64,000 bases of DNA, taken from contig NZ_QFFJ01000001.1 in the NCBI RefSeq assembly GCF_003308995.1, forward strand, positions 2,108,001 through 2,172,000. The letters run 5' to 3'. Positions 6,927 through 14,983 of this stretch are shown one piece after another. The notes beneath the pieces are model-generated. The model saw nothing but the letters and a program-made list of their open reading frames with translations. It ran no database searches and was not told the origin of the DNA. The DNA is from Chitinophaga flava. Lineage in GTDB: Bacteria; Bacteroidota; Bacteroidia; Chitinophagales; Chitinophagaceae. Position 1 is the first letter of the stretch; each line of letters starts with the position of its first letter. Both the position numbers and the translations under genes were made by a program.

Positions 6927-8810
6927 TCAGGATACTGCTTTGTTATTGCGTCTGTCCACATCTGCCAAACGCTGGCTGGGATCTATTTCCAGTTCTTTGA
7001 TCTCAGACAGTGGCAGGTCTATTTCTACTTCGTAAGTAGGGTTGGTCCAGTACCATGCGGGCTCGACTATACGTTTTATAGCCGGTTGTTCGTTTGGCTT
7101 TTCTCCAAACATAATAGACAGCGGAATATAGTGCATTACCTGGTTGCCTTTTTTGTCGGTGACCATAAAGTCAATCGGCATAGGGAACTGGCCGATGCGG
7201 CGCAGGCGTACCATTGTTTTGTTGCCATTGCTGTATATGCTGTCGATACCATAATCGATATGTTTGGTAGAATTGATAAAGTACTGTTTGTACCAGTCCA
7301 GTTCAATACCGCTTTCTTTTTCCATTACACGGATAAAGTCGTTTGCATTCGGATGTTTGAAACGCCATTCGTTGTAATAACGCAGCAGACCGGCATCGCG
7401 GTTGGCAGCACCGATCACGTAACCTAACTGTTCCAGGAACACGGCTCCTTTGGAATAAGCAGTGAGGCTGTAGCCATAGTTGGTGTTGTAGTGGTCAGAA
7501 TGGGTAGTAGCTGGTTCCTCAAACGGACTTCTTGCAAGTGCAAAGTAGCCGGCATAAGAATCTTCATGCGGATTTTTTCCTTTCAGGGAATCTACTGTAT
7601 TGTAGATGGTATTATCCTGGCCGAAAGTGGTGAAACCTTCGTCCATCCAAGGGTAGAGGCTTTCGTTAGTAGCCAGCATACCCTGGTACCAGCTGTGCAT
7701 CCATTCGTGGATCGCCACGCCATAGAGGCCATCCATCTTACCATTACCCAGTATCAGTGTGGACATTGGATATTCCATACCACCATCACCACCCTGGATG
7801 AAGGAATACTGCTGATAAGGATAAGCGCCGTAATGTGCTTTGATATAGTCGTAAGCGGCGGGTATCATTTTAGCCAGCCGGGGCCATGTTTCGCGGGTAT
7901 TTTCATTTTCCAGGTAAAGGAAGTGGGCAGTAAAGCCATCTACTTTCTGGGTAATGTGCTTGTAATTCGGATCTGCGGCCCACATGAAGTCATGTACATT
8001 AGGAGCAATAAAATGCCAGGTAAGTGTGTTGCCTGCAGGGCGGGTAACCTTTGCACCGGGTGTTTCGTAGCCATAACCGATCTGGTTAGGGTTCTGGAGA
8101 TAACCGGTACCACCCAGGATATATTTTTTATCGATGGTGATTTTCACATCGTAGTCGCCCCATACGCCGTAGAATTCACGGGCGATGTAAGGGGTTGGAT
8201 GCCATCCTTCGTAGTCATATTCGCACATTTTGGGATACCACTGTGCCATGGAGAAGTCTACTCCTTCTGCGTTGTGGCGGCCACTTCTGCGGATTTGTAC
8301 AGGTACCTGGGCTTCAAATTCCATGTCAAACACAGCTTTTGAATTTGGCAGGATAGGCTTGTCCAACGGCACTTCCAGGATGGTTTCCACTACTTTGAAT
8401 GATTGTGGTTTCCCATCTCTTTTGAGGGAGATGATTTTCTGGTAGCCGATTTCATCGGGTTTCAGTTTGGAAATACGGTCACGTACCCGGTTGTCCCAGT
8501 CCAGACGGTTATTACCGCTTTTGTCTTTTCCAATGACAATTTTGCCCAGCTCACGGCTGCGCACGTCCATCATGCTACCCGGTTGAAATGCGTTCCAGTA
8601 CAGGTGATAGAATACTTTTTTCAGTGTGTCGGGAGAGTTATTGAAATACTCCAGATGCTGCTTACCGGTAAATTTATTGGCGGGAGCATCCATTGCTACG
8701 TCCATGGTGTATTTCACCCTTTGCTGCCAGCGATCTGACTGTGCATTTAGTTGTAACCAACTGCCAGCCAGCATAGTGAGGGCCAGACAGCTTCCTAGTA
8801 CCACTTTCAT
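6927..8810 (-). CDS. Secreted M1-family metallopeptidase
   Basis: 627 residues with a signal peptide (about 1-24, ending LNAQS). The catalytic zinc signature is complete: H368-E-W-M-H372, exactly 18 residues, then E391 in WMDEGF. GGMEYPMST (about 343-351) takes the place of the GAMEN exopeptidase motif. Residues 30-300 form the beta-rich N-domain typical of M1 enzymes. Predicted to trim peptides in the periplasm or outside the cell. The substitution in the GAMEN motif makes specificity uncertain. It has its own promoter, divergent from the deiodinase-like gene. Confidence 0.93.
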   Translation of the reverse strand: MKVVLGSCLALTMLAGSWLQLNAQSDRWQQRVKYTMDVAMDAPANKFTGKQHLEYFNNSPDTLKKVFYHLYWNAFQPGSMMDVRSRELGKIVIGKDKSGNNRLDWDNRVRDRISKLKPDEIGYQKIISLKRDGKPQSFKVVETILEVPLDKPILPNSKAVFDMEFEAQVPVQIRRSGRHNAEGVDFSMAQWYPKMCEYDYEGWHPTPYIAREFYGVWGDYDVKITIDKKYILGGTGYLQNPNQIGYGYETPGAKVTRPAGNTLTWHFIAPNVHDFMWAADPNYKHITQKVDGFTAHFLYLENENTRETWPRLAKMIPAAYDYIKAHYGAYPYQQYSFIQGGDGGMEYPMSTLILGNGKMDGLYGVAIHEWMHSWYQGMLATNESLYPWMDEGFTTFGQDNTIYNTVDSLKGKNPHEDSYAGYFALARSPFEEPATTHSDHYNTNYGYSLTAYSKGAVFLEQLGYVIGAANRDAGLLRYYNEWRFKHPNANDFIRVMEKESGIELDWYKQYFINSTKHIDYGIDSIYSNGNKTMVRLRRIGQFPMPIDFMVTDKKGNQVMHYIPLSIMFGEKPNEQPAIKRIVEPAWYWTNPTYEVEIDLPLSEIKELEIDPSQRLADVDRRNNKAVS

Positions 8811-8873
8811 TCAGTTTTATTTTGATTCCGTGGCTAAAATAAACAATTCATCATTGGTATTTTGTAAATTCAG

Positions 8874-8881
8874 CAAAATTA
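8874..8881 (-). promoter_or_regulatory. -7 box of the M1 peptidase gene
   Basis: TAATTTTG on the minus strand, about 63 nt upstream of the ATG at 8810. It lies 9 bp from the start of the divergent flavoprotein gene, so the two promoters must be tightly packed. Confidence 0.5.
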
Positions 8882-8889
8882 TACACCAT

Positions 8890-9582
8890 ATGTCAGCCCA
8901 AAAACTCATTGATGGTTATCCCTTCATCAGTTACACCCACGACAGTTTTGACCCACCTCAGATGAAAGCCCAAGCCGCTTCTTTTCAGCAATGGATGGAC
9001 AAACGCAGGACAGTACGGGATTTTGCCGACACACCAGTCCCCAGGGAGGTGATAGCAAATATCATCCGTACCGCCAGCACAGCGCCTTCAGGCGCACACA
9101 AACAGCCCTGGACTTTTTGTGCCATCTCTGACCCGGCTCTCAAAAAGATCATCCGTGAAGAGGCCGAAAAAGAAGAATACCGGAGTTATAACGGGCGCAT
9201 GCCGCAGGAATGGCTCAATGATCTGAAACCATTGCAGACCGACTGGCAGAAACCCTTTCTGGAAGTAGCTCCCTGGCTGATCGTGATGTTTAAACGGATT
9301 TATGAAACAGATGAGGGTGGCAAAAAGCACAACAACTACTATGTACAGGAAAGCATCGGTATTGCTGCCGGTTTTATGCTGGCGGCCATTCATCATGCGG
9401 GCCTGGTGGCGCTTACGCATACGCCCAGCCCAATGAATTTCCTGGCCGACATTCTGCAAAGGCCGGAAAATGAAAAGCCTTTTCTGCTGGTGCCGGTAGG
9501 CTATCCCGCTGAAACATGCTGGGTACCGGACATTCACCGGAAACCACTGGAAGATGTTGCTGTATTTTATGAAGGGAAATGA
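8890..9582 (+). CDS. Iodotyrosine-deiodinase-like nitroreductase (FMN)
   Basis: 230 residues from ATG 8890. The frame is open 88 codons further upstream but there it overlaps the M1 gene antisense and reads as junk. The FMN-binding nitroreductase core is RRTVRDFADTPVP, TAPSGAHKQPWTF and PVGYPAE. It aligns closely with the IYD (iodotyrosine deiodinase) branch: E96, Y100 and K121 sit with exactly the spacing (4 and 21 residues) of the Glu-Tyr-Lys lid that clamps the halotyrosine zwitterion in human IYD, and THTP matches the FMN-N5 Thr region. It may reductively dehalogenate halotyrosines or halophenols; the physiological substrate is unknown. It converges on rsmI with no gap. Confidence 0.88.
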   Translation: MSAQKLIDGYPFISYTHDSFDPPQMKAQAASFQQWMDKRRTVRDFADTPVPREVIANIIRTASTAPSGAHKQPWTFCAISDPALKKIIREEAEKEEYRSYNGRMPQEWLNDLKPLQTDWQKPFLEVAPWLIVMFKRIYETDEGGKKHNNYYVQESIGIAAGFMLAAIHHAGLVALTHTPSPMNFLADILQRPENEKPFLLVPVGYPAETCWVPDIHRKPLEDVAVFYEGK

Positions 9583-10251
9583 TTAACTGGCGCCCTGCAC
9601 TACTACTACGATCTCACCTTTCACTCCTTTCCCCTGGAAATAGTCGTGTACTTCCTGCAGGGTGCCGCGTTTGTTTTCCTCGAACATTTTAGTCAGTTCG
9701 CGGCTTACGCAGCAGGGGCGGTCTGGTCCGAAATACTGGATCAGGTCGGCCAGTGTTTTTACCAGCCGCATGGGAGATTCATAAAAAACGATAGTACGTT
9801 CTTCGGTGCTCAGCTGTGTAAACAGTGTATGGCGGCCTTTCTTCAGCGGCAGGAAACCTTCGAAGGTGAAGCGGTTCATAGGGATGCCACTGTTGACAAG
9901 AGCAGGCACAAAGGCTGTAGCGCCTGGCAGGCATTCTACCGGCACACCGGCACGGATACATTCACGGACCAGCAGGAAACCGGGATCGGAGATGCCGGGT
10001 GTCCCTGCGTCAGTGAGCATGGCCATGGTTTTGCCAGACTGCAGCTGTTGCAGCAGATGTTGAACAATCTTGTGTTCGTTATGCTGATGGTAGGGAGTTA
10101 CCGGTTTGTTAATCTGGTAATGTTTGAGGAGTACGCTGGAGGTACGGGTATCTTCTGCCAGCACTAATTCCGCCTCCTCCAGTACTTTGACAGCCCGGTA
10201 AGTAATATCGGCCAGGTTGCCGATAGGAGATGGAATGAGGAATAATTTCAT
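9583..10251 (-). CDS. rsmI: 16S rRNA (cytidine-1402-2'-O)-methyltransferase RsmI
   Basis: 222 residues. A tetrapyrrole-methylase-fold SAM enzyme that 2'-O-methylates C1402 of 16S rRNA. Visible motifs are IPSPIGNLADITYRAVKVL at the N-terminus, AEDTRTSSVLLKHY, the SAM loop MLTDAGTPGISDPGFLLV (about 79-96) and CLPGATAFVPALVNSG. It stops at about the point where the C-terminal DNA-binding-like extension of longer homologues would begin, as in other Bacteroidota. Its stop codon abuts that of the convergent flavoprotein gene, so no terminator fits between them. A long inverted repeat lies just upstream. Confidence 0.94.
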   Translation of the reverse strand: MKLFLIPSPIGNLADITYRAVKVLEEAELVLAEDTRTSSVLLKHYQINKPVTPYHQHNEHKIVQHLLQQLQSGKTMAMLTDAGTPGISDPGFLLVRECIRAGVPVECLPGATAFVPALVNSGIPMNRFTFEGFLPLKKGRHTLFTQLSTEERTIVFYESPMRLVKTLADLIQYFGPDRPCCVSRELTKMFEENKRGTLQEVHDYFQGKGVKGEIVVVVQGAS

Positions 10252-10263
10252 ATAGAACGATCG

Positions 10264-10326
10264 ATTATCAATTACGAATTACGAATGAATACCGATCGGT
10301 GTAATTCGTAATCCGTAATTGATAAT
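10264..10326. repeat. Long AT-rich inverted repeat between purS and rsmI
   Basis: Arms 10264-10286 and 10304-10326 pair over 23 bp with a single mismatch. The 17-bp loop itself contains the perfect palindrome ACCGATCGGT. Within each arm the motif ATTACGAATTAC is internally repeated. In the purS direction it is preceded by a T-rich stretch and can act as a terminator. A related AT motif (ATAATTCGTAATTG) flanks the terminator near 22577-22590, so this may be a dispersed element. Confidence 0.7.
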
Positions 10327-10337
10327 TCGTAATTTTT

Positions 10338-10583
10338 TTATTGTATGTGTACTTCAAAGTATTCCATTACCTGGTTTGCCAACAGTTTCTGGCAGGCACT
10401 TTCAGCGATCTGATGTGCTTCTTCCTTGCTGGCGGCTTCAATTTGCAGGGTAATGTGTTTTCCAATCCGTACATCTTGTACCTGGCCCATGCCAAGGTTT
10501 TTGAGACCACTCATCACCGCTTTACCTTGCGGGTCCAGTAATTCCTTCAGTGGCATCACATTGATATCTGCAGTAAAAGTCAT
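10338..10583 (-). CDS. purS: Phosphoribosylformylglycinamidine synthase, PurS subunit
   Basis: 81 residues, the usual size; start MTFTADINVMPLKELLDPQG at ATG 10583, not the longer frame from 10604. PurS forms a complex with PurL and PurQ that converts FGAR to FGAM in purine synthesis. Characteristic features are PLKELLDPQGKAVMSGL, VRIGKHITLQIEA, and a C-terminal helix plus strand (ACQKLLANQVMEYFEVHI). purL and purQ are not in this window. The gene has a well-formed promoter of its own. Confidence 0.9.
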   Translation of the reverse strand: MTFTADINVMPLKELLDPQGKAVMSGLKNLGMGQVQDVRIGKHITLQIEAASKEEAHQIAESACQKLLANQVMEYFEVHIQ

Positions 10584-10601
10584 TGTGCTAAAAATTTGCC
10601 G

Positions 10602-10631
10602 CAAACCTACGGAAAATTATTACTCTCTCAA
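10602..10631 (-). promoter_or_regulatory. Promoter of purS (-33 TTG, -7 TAGGTTTG)
   Basis: On the minus strand TTG (10629-10631), 19 bp, then TAGGTTTG (10602-10609): a complete Bacteroidota-type promoter. The box ends 18 nt before the ATG. Confidence 0.65.
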
Positions 10632-10689
10632 AGCGAATGTCTTGCAAAGGCGCAAAGATCCACAGCAAGGAAACGGTAAGGTTATCATA

Positions 10690-10729
10690 CAGCAAAGGAG
10701 CAGAAACTTTCATTTCTGCTCCTTTGCTG
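10690..10729. terminator. Hairpin downstream of pssA
   Basis: A 17-bp perfect stem (10690-10706 with 10713-10729; inner motif AAAGGAGCAGAAA) and a 6-nt loop. There is no long U-run, but stem length and position after the pssA stop at 10752 favour a terminator. Confidence 0.7.
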
Positions 10730-10751
10730 ATTCTTGTTAGTGTTTGAAAAA

Positions 10752-11519
10752 TCAGGCGGGCGTTACTTTTGGGGGTATTGCCAGTGAAAGTATCACGTAA
10801 CAGATAAATATAAACGGAACAGTGGCAAAATTCAGGAATGGCACACTTACCAGTACTAATACTACCAGTAGCAGACGTGTCCAGTTTGCCTTGAGTGATT
10901 TCTCTTTGACTTTAAGGCTCAGCATGGGAATCTCAGCCACCATCAGGTAACAGAGCACTGCAATAATGGCGTACAATACCCATATGTTCTGCAGCCAGTG
11001 AGCCAGGTTGTAGGGATTGTACAGCACGATCATCGGGAAAGAAGCCACCAGCAAGCCTACTGCCGGAGTGGGCACCCCAATGAAATTTTCGGTCTGCCGG
11101 GTATCCAGGTTAAACTTGGCCAGGCGGTATGCAGCGAAACAGGGTACCAGCAAGGCCGGGGCCAGGTTGACCATAGACACTTCGAAAGCGTCCGGCAACT
11201 GATAATAGGCGCTGCGCAACAGTCGGTACAGCATCATACCGGGTACCACCCCGAAAGTAACTGCATCAGCCAGAGAGTCGAGCTCCTTGCCCATCGGTGA
11301 CTGTACGCGCAACAGGCGGGCTACCAGCCCGTCGAAGAAGTCGAATATGGCTGCCAGTACTACCAGTGCAGAAGCCCAGTAAATAGGCTCGGGATTGGTC
11401 ACCGTATAGTCGTTACCGTTAAGATCGACATGATATTCCGGTGCATGCAACACACAAATGATGGCCAGTGCACCGCAAAAAAGGTTACATAGGGTAATAA
11501 TGTTAGGAAGTTGTCGCAT
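10752..11519 (-). CDS. pssA: CDP-diacylglycerol-serine O-phosphatidyltransferase
   Basis: 255 residues, integral membrane protein with about 7-8 helices. It makes phosphatidylserine, the precursor of phosphatidylethanolamine, from CDP-diacylglycerol and serine. The CDP-alcohol phosphotransferase signature D-G-x2-A-R-x8-G-x3-D-x3-D is complete in FDGLVARLLRVQSPMGKELD plus SLAD (about 62-85). The N-terminus RQLPNIITLCNLFCGALAII is typical of type II PssA. It lies between two hairpins and so is probably monocistronic. Confidence 0.92.
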   Translation of the reverse strand: MRQLPNIITLCNLFCGALAIICVLHAPEYHVDLNGNDYTVTNPEPIYWASALVVLAAIFDFFDGLVARLLRVQSPMGKELDSLADAVTFGVVPGMMLYRLLRSAYYQLPDAFEVSMVNLAPALLVPCFAAYRLAKFNLDTRQTENFIGVPTPAVGLLVASFPMIVLYNPYNLAHWLQNIWVLYAIIAVLCYLMVAEIPMLSLKVKEKSLKANWTRLLLVVLVLVSVPFLNFATVPFIFICYVILSLAIPPKVTPA

Positions 11520-11547
11520 TCAGATGGCTTGAGATATAAAACTACGA

Positions 11548-11587
11548 AATGATGAATCATCAGGCAAGTGTCTGATGATTCATCATT
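11548..11587. terminator. Hairpin between aminopeptidase P and pssA
   Basis: A 16-bp perfect stem, 11548-11563 with 11572-11587 (AATGATGAATCATCAG), and an 8-nt loop. A/T-rich tracts lie on both sides. It follows the aminopeptidase stop at 11608 on the minus strand. Confidence 0.75.
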
Positions 11588-11607
11588 CGTTTTATTTTTT
11601 CTGGTAA

Positions 11608-12897
11608 TTATTTCATCAGCGCTTCGATCTCGTCGGCGGTGATAGGAATATTCTTCATCAGGTCCACATTACCGCTGGCCGTGAGCCAGATATTGTTTTC
11701 GATACGGATACCCATTTGTTCTTCTTCGATATAAATACCAGGTTCGATGGTCATAACAGCACCTTCGGGGATAGGCTTGTGGAAAGACGGTCCCAGGTCA
11801 TGTACATCCACACCGAGGTGGTGAGAGATACCATGGTAGAGGTATTTACGGTAAGCAGGTGTTTCCGGGTCCTGATTTTTGATATCTGCTTCGGTGAGCA
11901 AGCCCAGTTTGATAAATTCCTTACCGGCTTCTTCGCCTACCATTTCGTGGTATTTAGCGATGGTGATACCCGGACGGAGTATGCTTTTAGCGTAGTTGTG
12001 CAGGTGCAGGCAGGCATCATAAACCTGGCGCTGGCGGGCAGTGAACTTACCATTCACCGGCACGGTACGGGTGAGGTCGGCATTGTAGCCACCATATTCA
12101 GCACCGAAGTCCATCAGTATCAGCTCGCCATCTTTACACTCCTGGTTGTTGGAGATATAATGCAGGGTACGAGCACGGTCACCGGAGGCGATGATAGAGC
12201 CGTAAGCCTCACCAGCAGAGCGGTTGCGGAGGAATTCGTGCAGGATCTCGGCATGAATTTCATGTTCCCACACACCAGGCTTGATAAATTTCAGCAGGCG
12301 GCGGAAAGCTTTTTCTGTGATATCCATGGCTTCCTGCATCACTTTTACCTCTTCAGCTGTTTTAACGGCACGCAGTTCTTTAAAGATCTGTGCCGCGCGC
12401 AGATAATTGTGCAGCGGGTAGCGCACTTTCATCTCCTGGGCATAACGGTAATCTTTTACCGGTACCAGGTTTGCTTTGCGGTTATTTTCGTTGGAATTCA
12501 GGTAGATATTGGAGGCATCGTTGATCCATTGCTGGAGCAGGGCGTCGAGGCTGTCGAGCCATACTACAGTAGAGATGCCGGAAACAGCAAAAGCTTCGTC
12601 TTTACGGAGGCGGTGTCCATCCCACTTTTCCTTCAGCTCGTTAGGACGTACCAGTACCAGTACTTCCCGGTATTTCGGGTCCGGGTTGTCTGGAAACAAT
12701 ACGATCATGGTTTCTTCCTGATCTATGCCTGTAAGCCAGTACAGATCGGAGTTTTGTTTGAACTTATACAACGCATCGCCGTTAGTAGGCAATTCATCAT
12801 TAGAGTTAATAATGGCTATTGACTGTGGCTGCATTTTGGCCACGAAACGCGCGCGGTTATTGACAAACAGCTGCGAATCCAAGGGCAAATTCTTCAT
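11608..12897 (-). CDS. pepP: Xaa-Pro aminopeptidase (aminopeptidase P)
   Basis: 429 residues. An N-terminal creatinase-like domain (about 1-165; NSDLYWLTGIDQEETMIVLFP) precedes an M24 pita-bread metallopeptidase domain. Dinuclear-metal ligands are visible: Asp in LMDFGAEYGGYNADLTRTVPV (two Asp), His in YLYHGISHHLGVDVHD, Glu in MTIEPGIYI and Glu in GIRIENNIWL. It removes N-terminal residues that precede proline. There is no signal peptide, so it is cytoplasmic. It is transcribed from a TAGGTTTG promoter and divergent from pckA. Confidence 0.94.
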   Translation of the reverse strand: MKNLPLDSQLFVNNRARFVAKMQPQSIAIINSNDELPTNGDALYKFKQNSDLYWLTGIDQEETMIVLFPDNPDPKYREVLVLVRPNELKEKWDGHRLRKDEAFAVSGISTVVWLDSLDALLQQWINDASNIYLNSNENNRKANLVPVKDYRYAQEMKVRYPLHNYLRAAQIFKELRAVKTAEEVKVMQEAMDITEKAFRRLLKFIKPGVWEHEIHAEILHEFLRNRSAGEAYGSIIASGDRARTLHYISNNQECKDGELILMDFGAEYGGYNADLTRTVPVNGKFTARQRQVYDACLHLHNYAKSILRPGITIAKYHEMVGEEAGKEFIKLGLLTEADIKNQDPETPAYRKYLYHGISHHLGVDVHDLGPSFHKPIPEGAVMTIEPGIYIEEEQMGIRIENNIWLTASGNVDLMKNIPITADEIEALMK

Positions 12898-12922
12898 ATC
12901 GTCTATATTTCAAATGAGGCTC

Positions 12923-12930
12923 CAAACCTA
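12923..12930 (-). promoter_or_regulatory. -7 box of the aminopeptidase P gene
   Basis: TAGGTTTG on the minus strand, identical to the purS box, ending 25 nt upstream of the ATG at 12897. Confidence 0.5.
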
Positions 12931-12981
12931 GGGCAAAATTTTGTGATTTCATGAATCCTGCAGGGGATAAATTTAAATTCA

Positions 12982-13019
12982 GCAAAACCTGTTAAAAAGC
13001 TGGCAAAACCTGTTAAAAA
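12982..13019. repeat. Exact 17-bp direct repeat upstream of pckA
   Basis: GCAAAACCTGTTAAAAA occurs at 12982-12998 and 13003-13019, a period of 21 bp (two helical turns). It lies about 150 bp upstream of the pckA promoter and 52 bp upstream of the divergent pepP -7 box. The geometry is that of a double operator; the binding protein is unknown. The rest of the 330-bp gap between pepP and pckA shows only the two promoters. Confidence 0.55.
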
Positions 13020-13170
13020 CTGATACTCTCTTACAATTACTTAATGTTATATTAACACATCGGGCTTTTGAAATACTGCAAGGAAATGCGAGCAAATTGA
13101 AAAAATCGCAACAATTACGGCTGGTACCACGCCTCTTATCTAAATTTTAATGGTACAACACCGATAAAAT

Positions 13171-13199
13171 TTGACAATATCAAAAAATGCCTAGTTTTG
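13171..13199 (+). promoter_or_regulatory. Promoter of pckA
   Basis: TTG (13171-13173), 18 bp, TAGTTTTG (13192-13199). This is close to the ideal Bacteroidota promoter and predicts a transcript start near 13206. Confidence 0.7.
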
Positions 13200-13227
13200 C
13201 TTTTACACCAAAACAATCTTGCTTTTT

Positions 13228-14829
13228 ATGCAAATGAGTAGCGTAAGGAACCCTGTTGCTGACTTACGGGAACTGGGCATAGAGAATGTGTCGAATGTAT
13301 ACTATCAACTTGCACCAGAAAAACTGGTAGAGCAGACAATCGCCAGAAAACAGGGCGTATTGTCCGACACAGGAGCGCTGGCCGTTAACACGGGCCAATT
13401 CACCGGAAGATCTCCCAAAGACAAGTTTATTGTCAAAGACACTATCACTGCCGACACTGTCAACTGGAACGATTTTAATATCCCTGTATCTCCAGAAGTT
13501 TTTGACCGTTTATACACAAAAATCACTGCTTATTTTACTGGTAAAGATGTTTGGGTGCGCGACTGTTATGCCTGTGCAGACGAAGATTACCGTGTAAACA
13601 TTAAAGTGGTTACTGAACTTCCCTGGTCAAATCTGTTTGCCTATAATATGTTCCTTCGTCCCAACGAAGACGAACTGGACTACATACACACCGACTGGAC
13701 CGTTATCCAGGCGCCCGGCTTCCTGGCAGATCCTGCCGTGGATGGCACACGCCAGGCTAACTTCTCCATGGTGAGCTTTTCCCGCAAAATGATCATTATC
13801 GGTGGCAGTGCTTATACCGGTGAAATCAAAAAAGGTATTTTCACCATTCTCAACTATGTGCTGCCACACGATAAAAAGGTTTTGAGCATGCACTGCTCCG
13901 CCAACCAGGGTGCAGAAGGCGACACCGCCGTTTTCTTTGGTTTGAGCGGTACCGGTAAAACTACCCTCAGCGCAGATCCTTCCCGTAAACTCATCGGTGA
14001 CGATGAACACGGCTGGACCGCCACCGGCGTATTTAACTTCGAAGGCGGTTGTTATGCTAAATGTATCGACCTCTCTGAAGAAAAAGAGCCACAGATATTC
14101 CGTGCGGTACGTCCGGGTGCCCTGCTGGAGAACATTCAGTTTTTCCCAGGCACTAACAAGGTGAACTACACCGATTGTACTATCACCGAGAATACCCGTG
14201 TATCTTATCCGCTGTCTTACATCGACAATGCACTGGAACCTTCTGTAGGAGGTATTCCTAAAAACATATTCTTCCTGACCTGCGACGCCTATGGCGTATT
14301 ACCGCCTGTTTCCAGGCTGACACCCGGTCAGGCTATGTACCAGTTCATTTCCGGCTACACCGCTAAAGTAGCTGGTACAGAAGCTGGCGTTACAGAGCCT
14401 AAATCTACCTTCAGCGCCTGCTTCGGTGCTCCGTTTATCCCGCTGCATCCTGCACAGTATGCACAGATGCTCGGTGAAAAGATGCGTGAGCACAAGGTAA
14501 ATGTATGGCTGATCAACACCGGCTGGACCGGCGGCGCCTATGGCACCGGCAGCCGTATCAAACTGGCCTACACCCGCGCCATGATCTCTGCCGCCCTCAA
14601 AGGCGAGCTGGACAACGCCACCTTCCATCAACATCCTGTATTCGGTTTTGCCATCCCATCAGCCTGCCCCGGCGTTCCGGACAACATCCTGGACCCACGC
14701 AATACCTGGGAAGACAAAGCAGCCTATGACGAAAAAGCGAAAGATCTGGCCAACCAGTTCATCCGCAACTTCGAAAAATATGCTGCCGCCGCAGAAGCCG
14801 AAATACTCGCAGCCGCACCAAAAATCTGA
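13228..14829 (+). CDS. pckA: Phosphoenolpyruvate carboxykinase (ATP)
   Basis: 533 residues from ATG 13228; ATG 13234 is also possible, and a TTG at 13219 only extends the frame. It decarboxylates and phosphorylates oxaloacetate to PEP with ATP, the entry step of gluconeogenesis. Motifs are FTGRSPKDKFIV, the kinase-1 loop FFGLSGTGKTTLSADPSR (about 235-252), the Mg/Mn-binding LIGDDEHGW, FEGGCYAKCI and the adenine-site TGWTGGAYGTGSRI. A nearly ideal promoter lies 28 bp upstream, with a 17-bp direct repeat further up. Confidence 0.97.
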   Translation: MQMSSVRNPVADLRELGIENVSNVYYQLAPEKLVEQTIARKQGVLSDTGALAVNTGQFTGRSPKDKFIVKDTITADTVNWNDFNIPVSPEVFDRLYTKITAYFTGKDVWVRDCYACADEDYRVNIKVVTELPWSNLFAYNMFLRPNEDELDYIHTDWTVIQAPGFLADPAVDGTRQANFSMVSFSRKMIIIGGSAYTGEIKKGIFTILNYVLPHDKKVLSMHCSANQGAEGDTAVFFGLSGTGKTTLSADPSRKLIGDDEHGWTATGVFNFEGGCYAKCIDLSEEKEPQIFRAVRPGALLENIQFFPGTNKVNYTDCTITENTRVSYPLSYIDNALEPSVGGIPKNIFFLTCDAYGVLPPVSRLTPGQAMYQFISGYTAKVAGTEAGVTEPKSTFSACFGAPFIPLHPAQYAQMLGEKMREHKVNVWLINTGWTGGAYGTGSRIKLAYTRAMISAALKGELDNATFHQHPVFGFAIPSACPGVPDNILDPRNTWEDKAAYDEKAKDLANQFIRNFEKYAAAAEAEILAAAPKI

Positions 14830-14847
14830 TTTTATACTTGTGATCTG

Positions 14848-14885
14848 AAATCTTCCTGCTACTGATAACAGCAGCAGGAAGATTT
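14848..14885 (+). terminator. Terminator hairpin after pckA
   Basis: A 13-bp perfect stem, 14848-14860 with 14873-14885 (AAATCTTCCTGCT and its complement), and a 12-nt loop, starting 18 bp after the stop. The U-run is weak. Confidence 0.6.
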
Positions 14886-14919
14886 GTATGTAGTTTTGCC
14901 TTATAATTTCCACTATCGC

Positions 14920-14983
14920 GCATTCTGACGGGCGCAATGCCCGAGCAAAACAAGCGCTCCCTAACGCTTGTTTTGCTGAATGC
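14920..14983. other. Predicted three-way-junction RNA/DNA structure between pckA and folD
   Basis: An outer stem GCATTC/GAATGC (14920-14925 with 14978-14983) encloses two hairpins. One is a 4-bp GGGC stem (14930-14933 with 14939-14942). The other is a 13-bp perfect AGCAAAACAAGCG stem (14944-14956 with 14965-14977, 8-nt loop). It belongs to neither gene's coding sequence and lies about 90 bp upstream of the folD promoter. No known RNA family was recognised; it may be a repeat element or a small RNA. Confidence 0.45.

Noticed and set aside
7491..8342. 283-codon plus-strand open frame
   Set aside because: Antisense shadow of the M1 peptidase, whose zinc motif and signal peptide are intact.
8626..8889. 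N-terminal extension of the deiodinase-like protein
   Set aside because: It overlaps the M1 gene antisense and its 88 residues do not resemble the family; ATG 8890 gives the usual length.
11716..12822. 368-codon plus-strand open frame
   Set aside because: It lies entirely antisense to aminopeptidase P, a well-supported gene, and its translation has no recognisable domain and an unnatural Phe/Val/His-rich composition.
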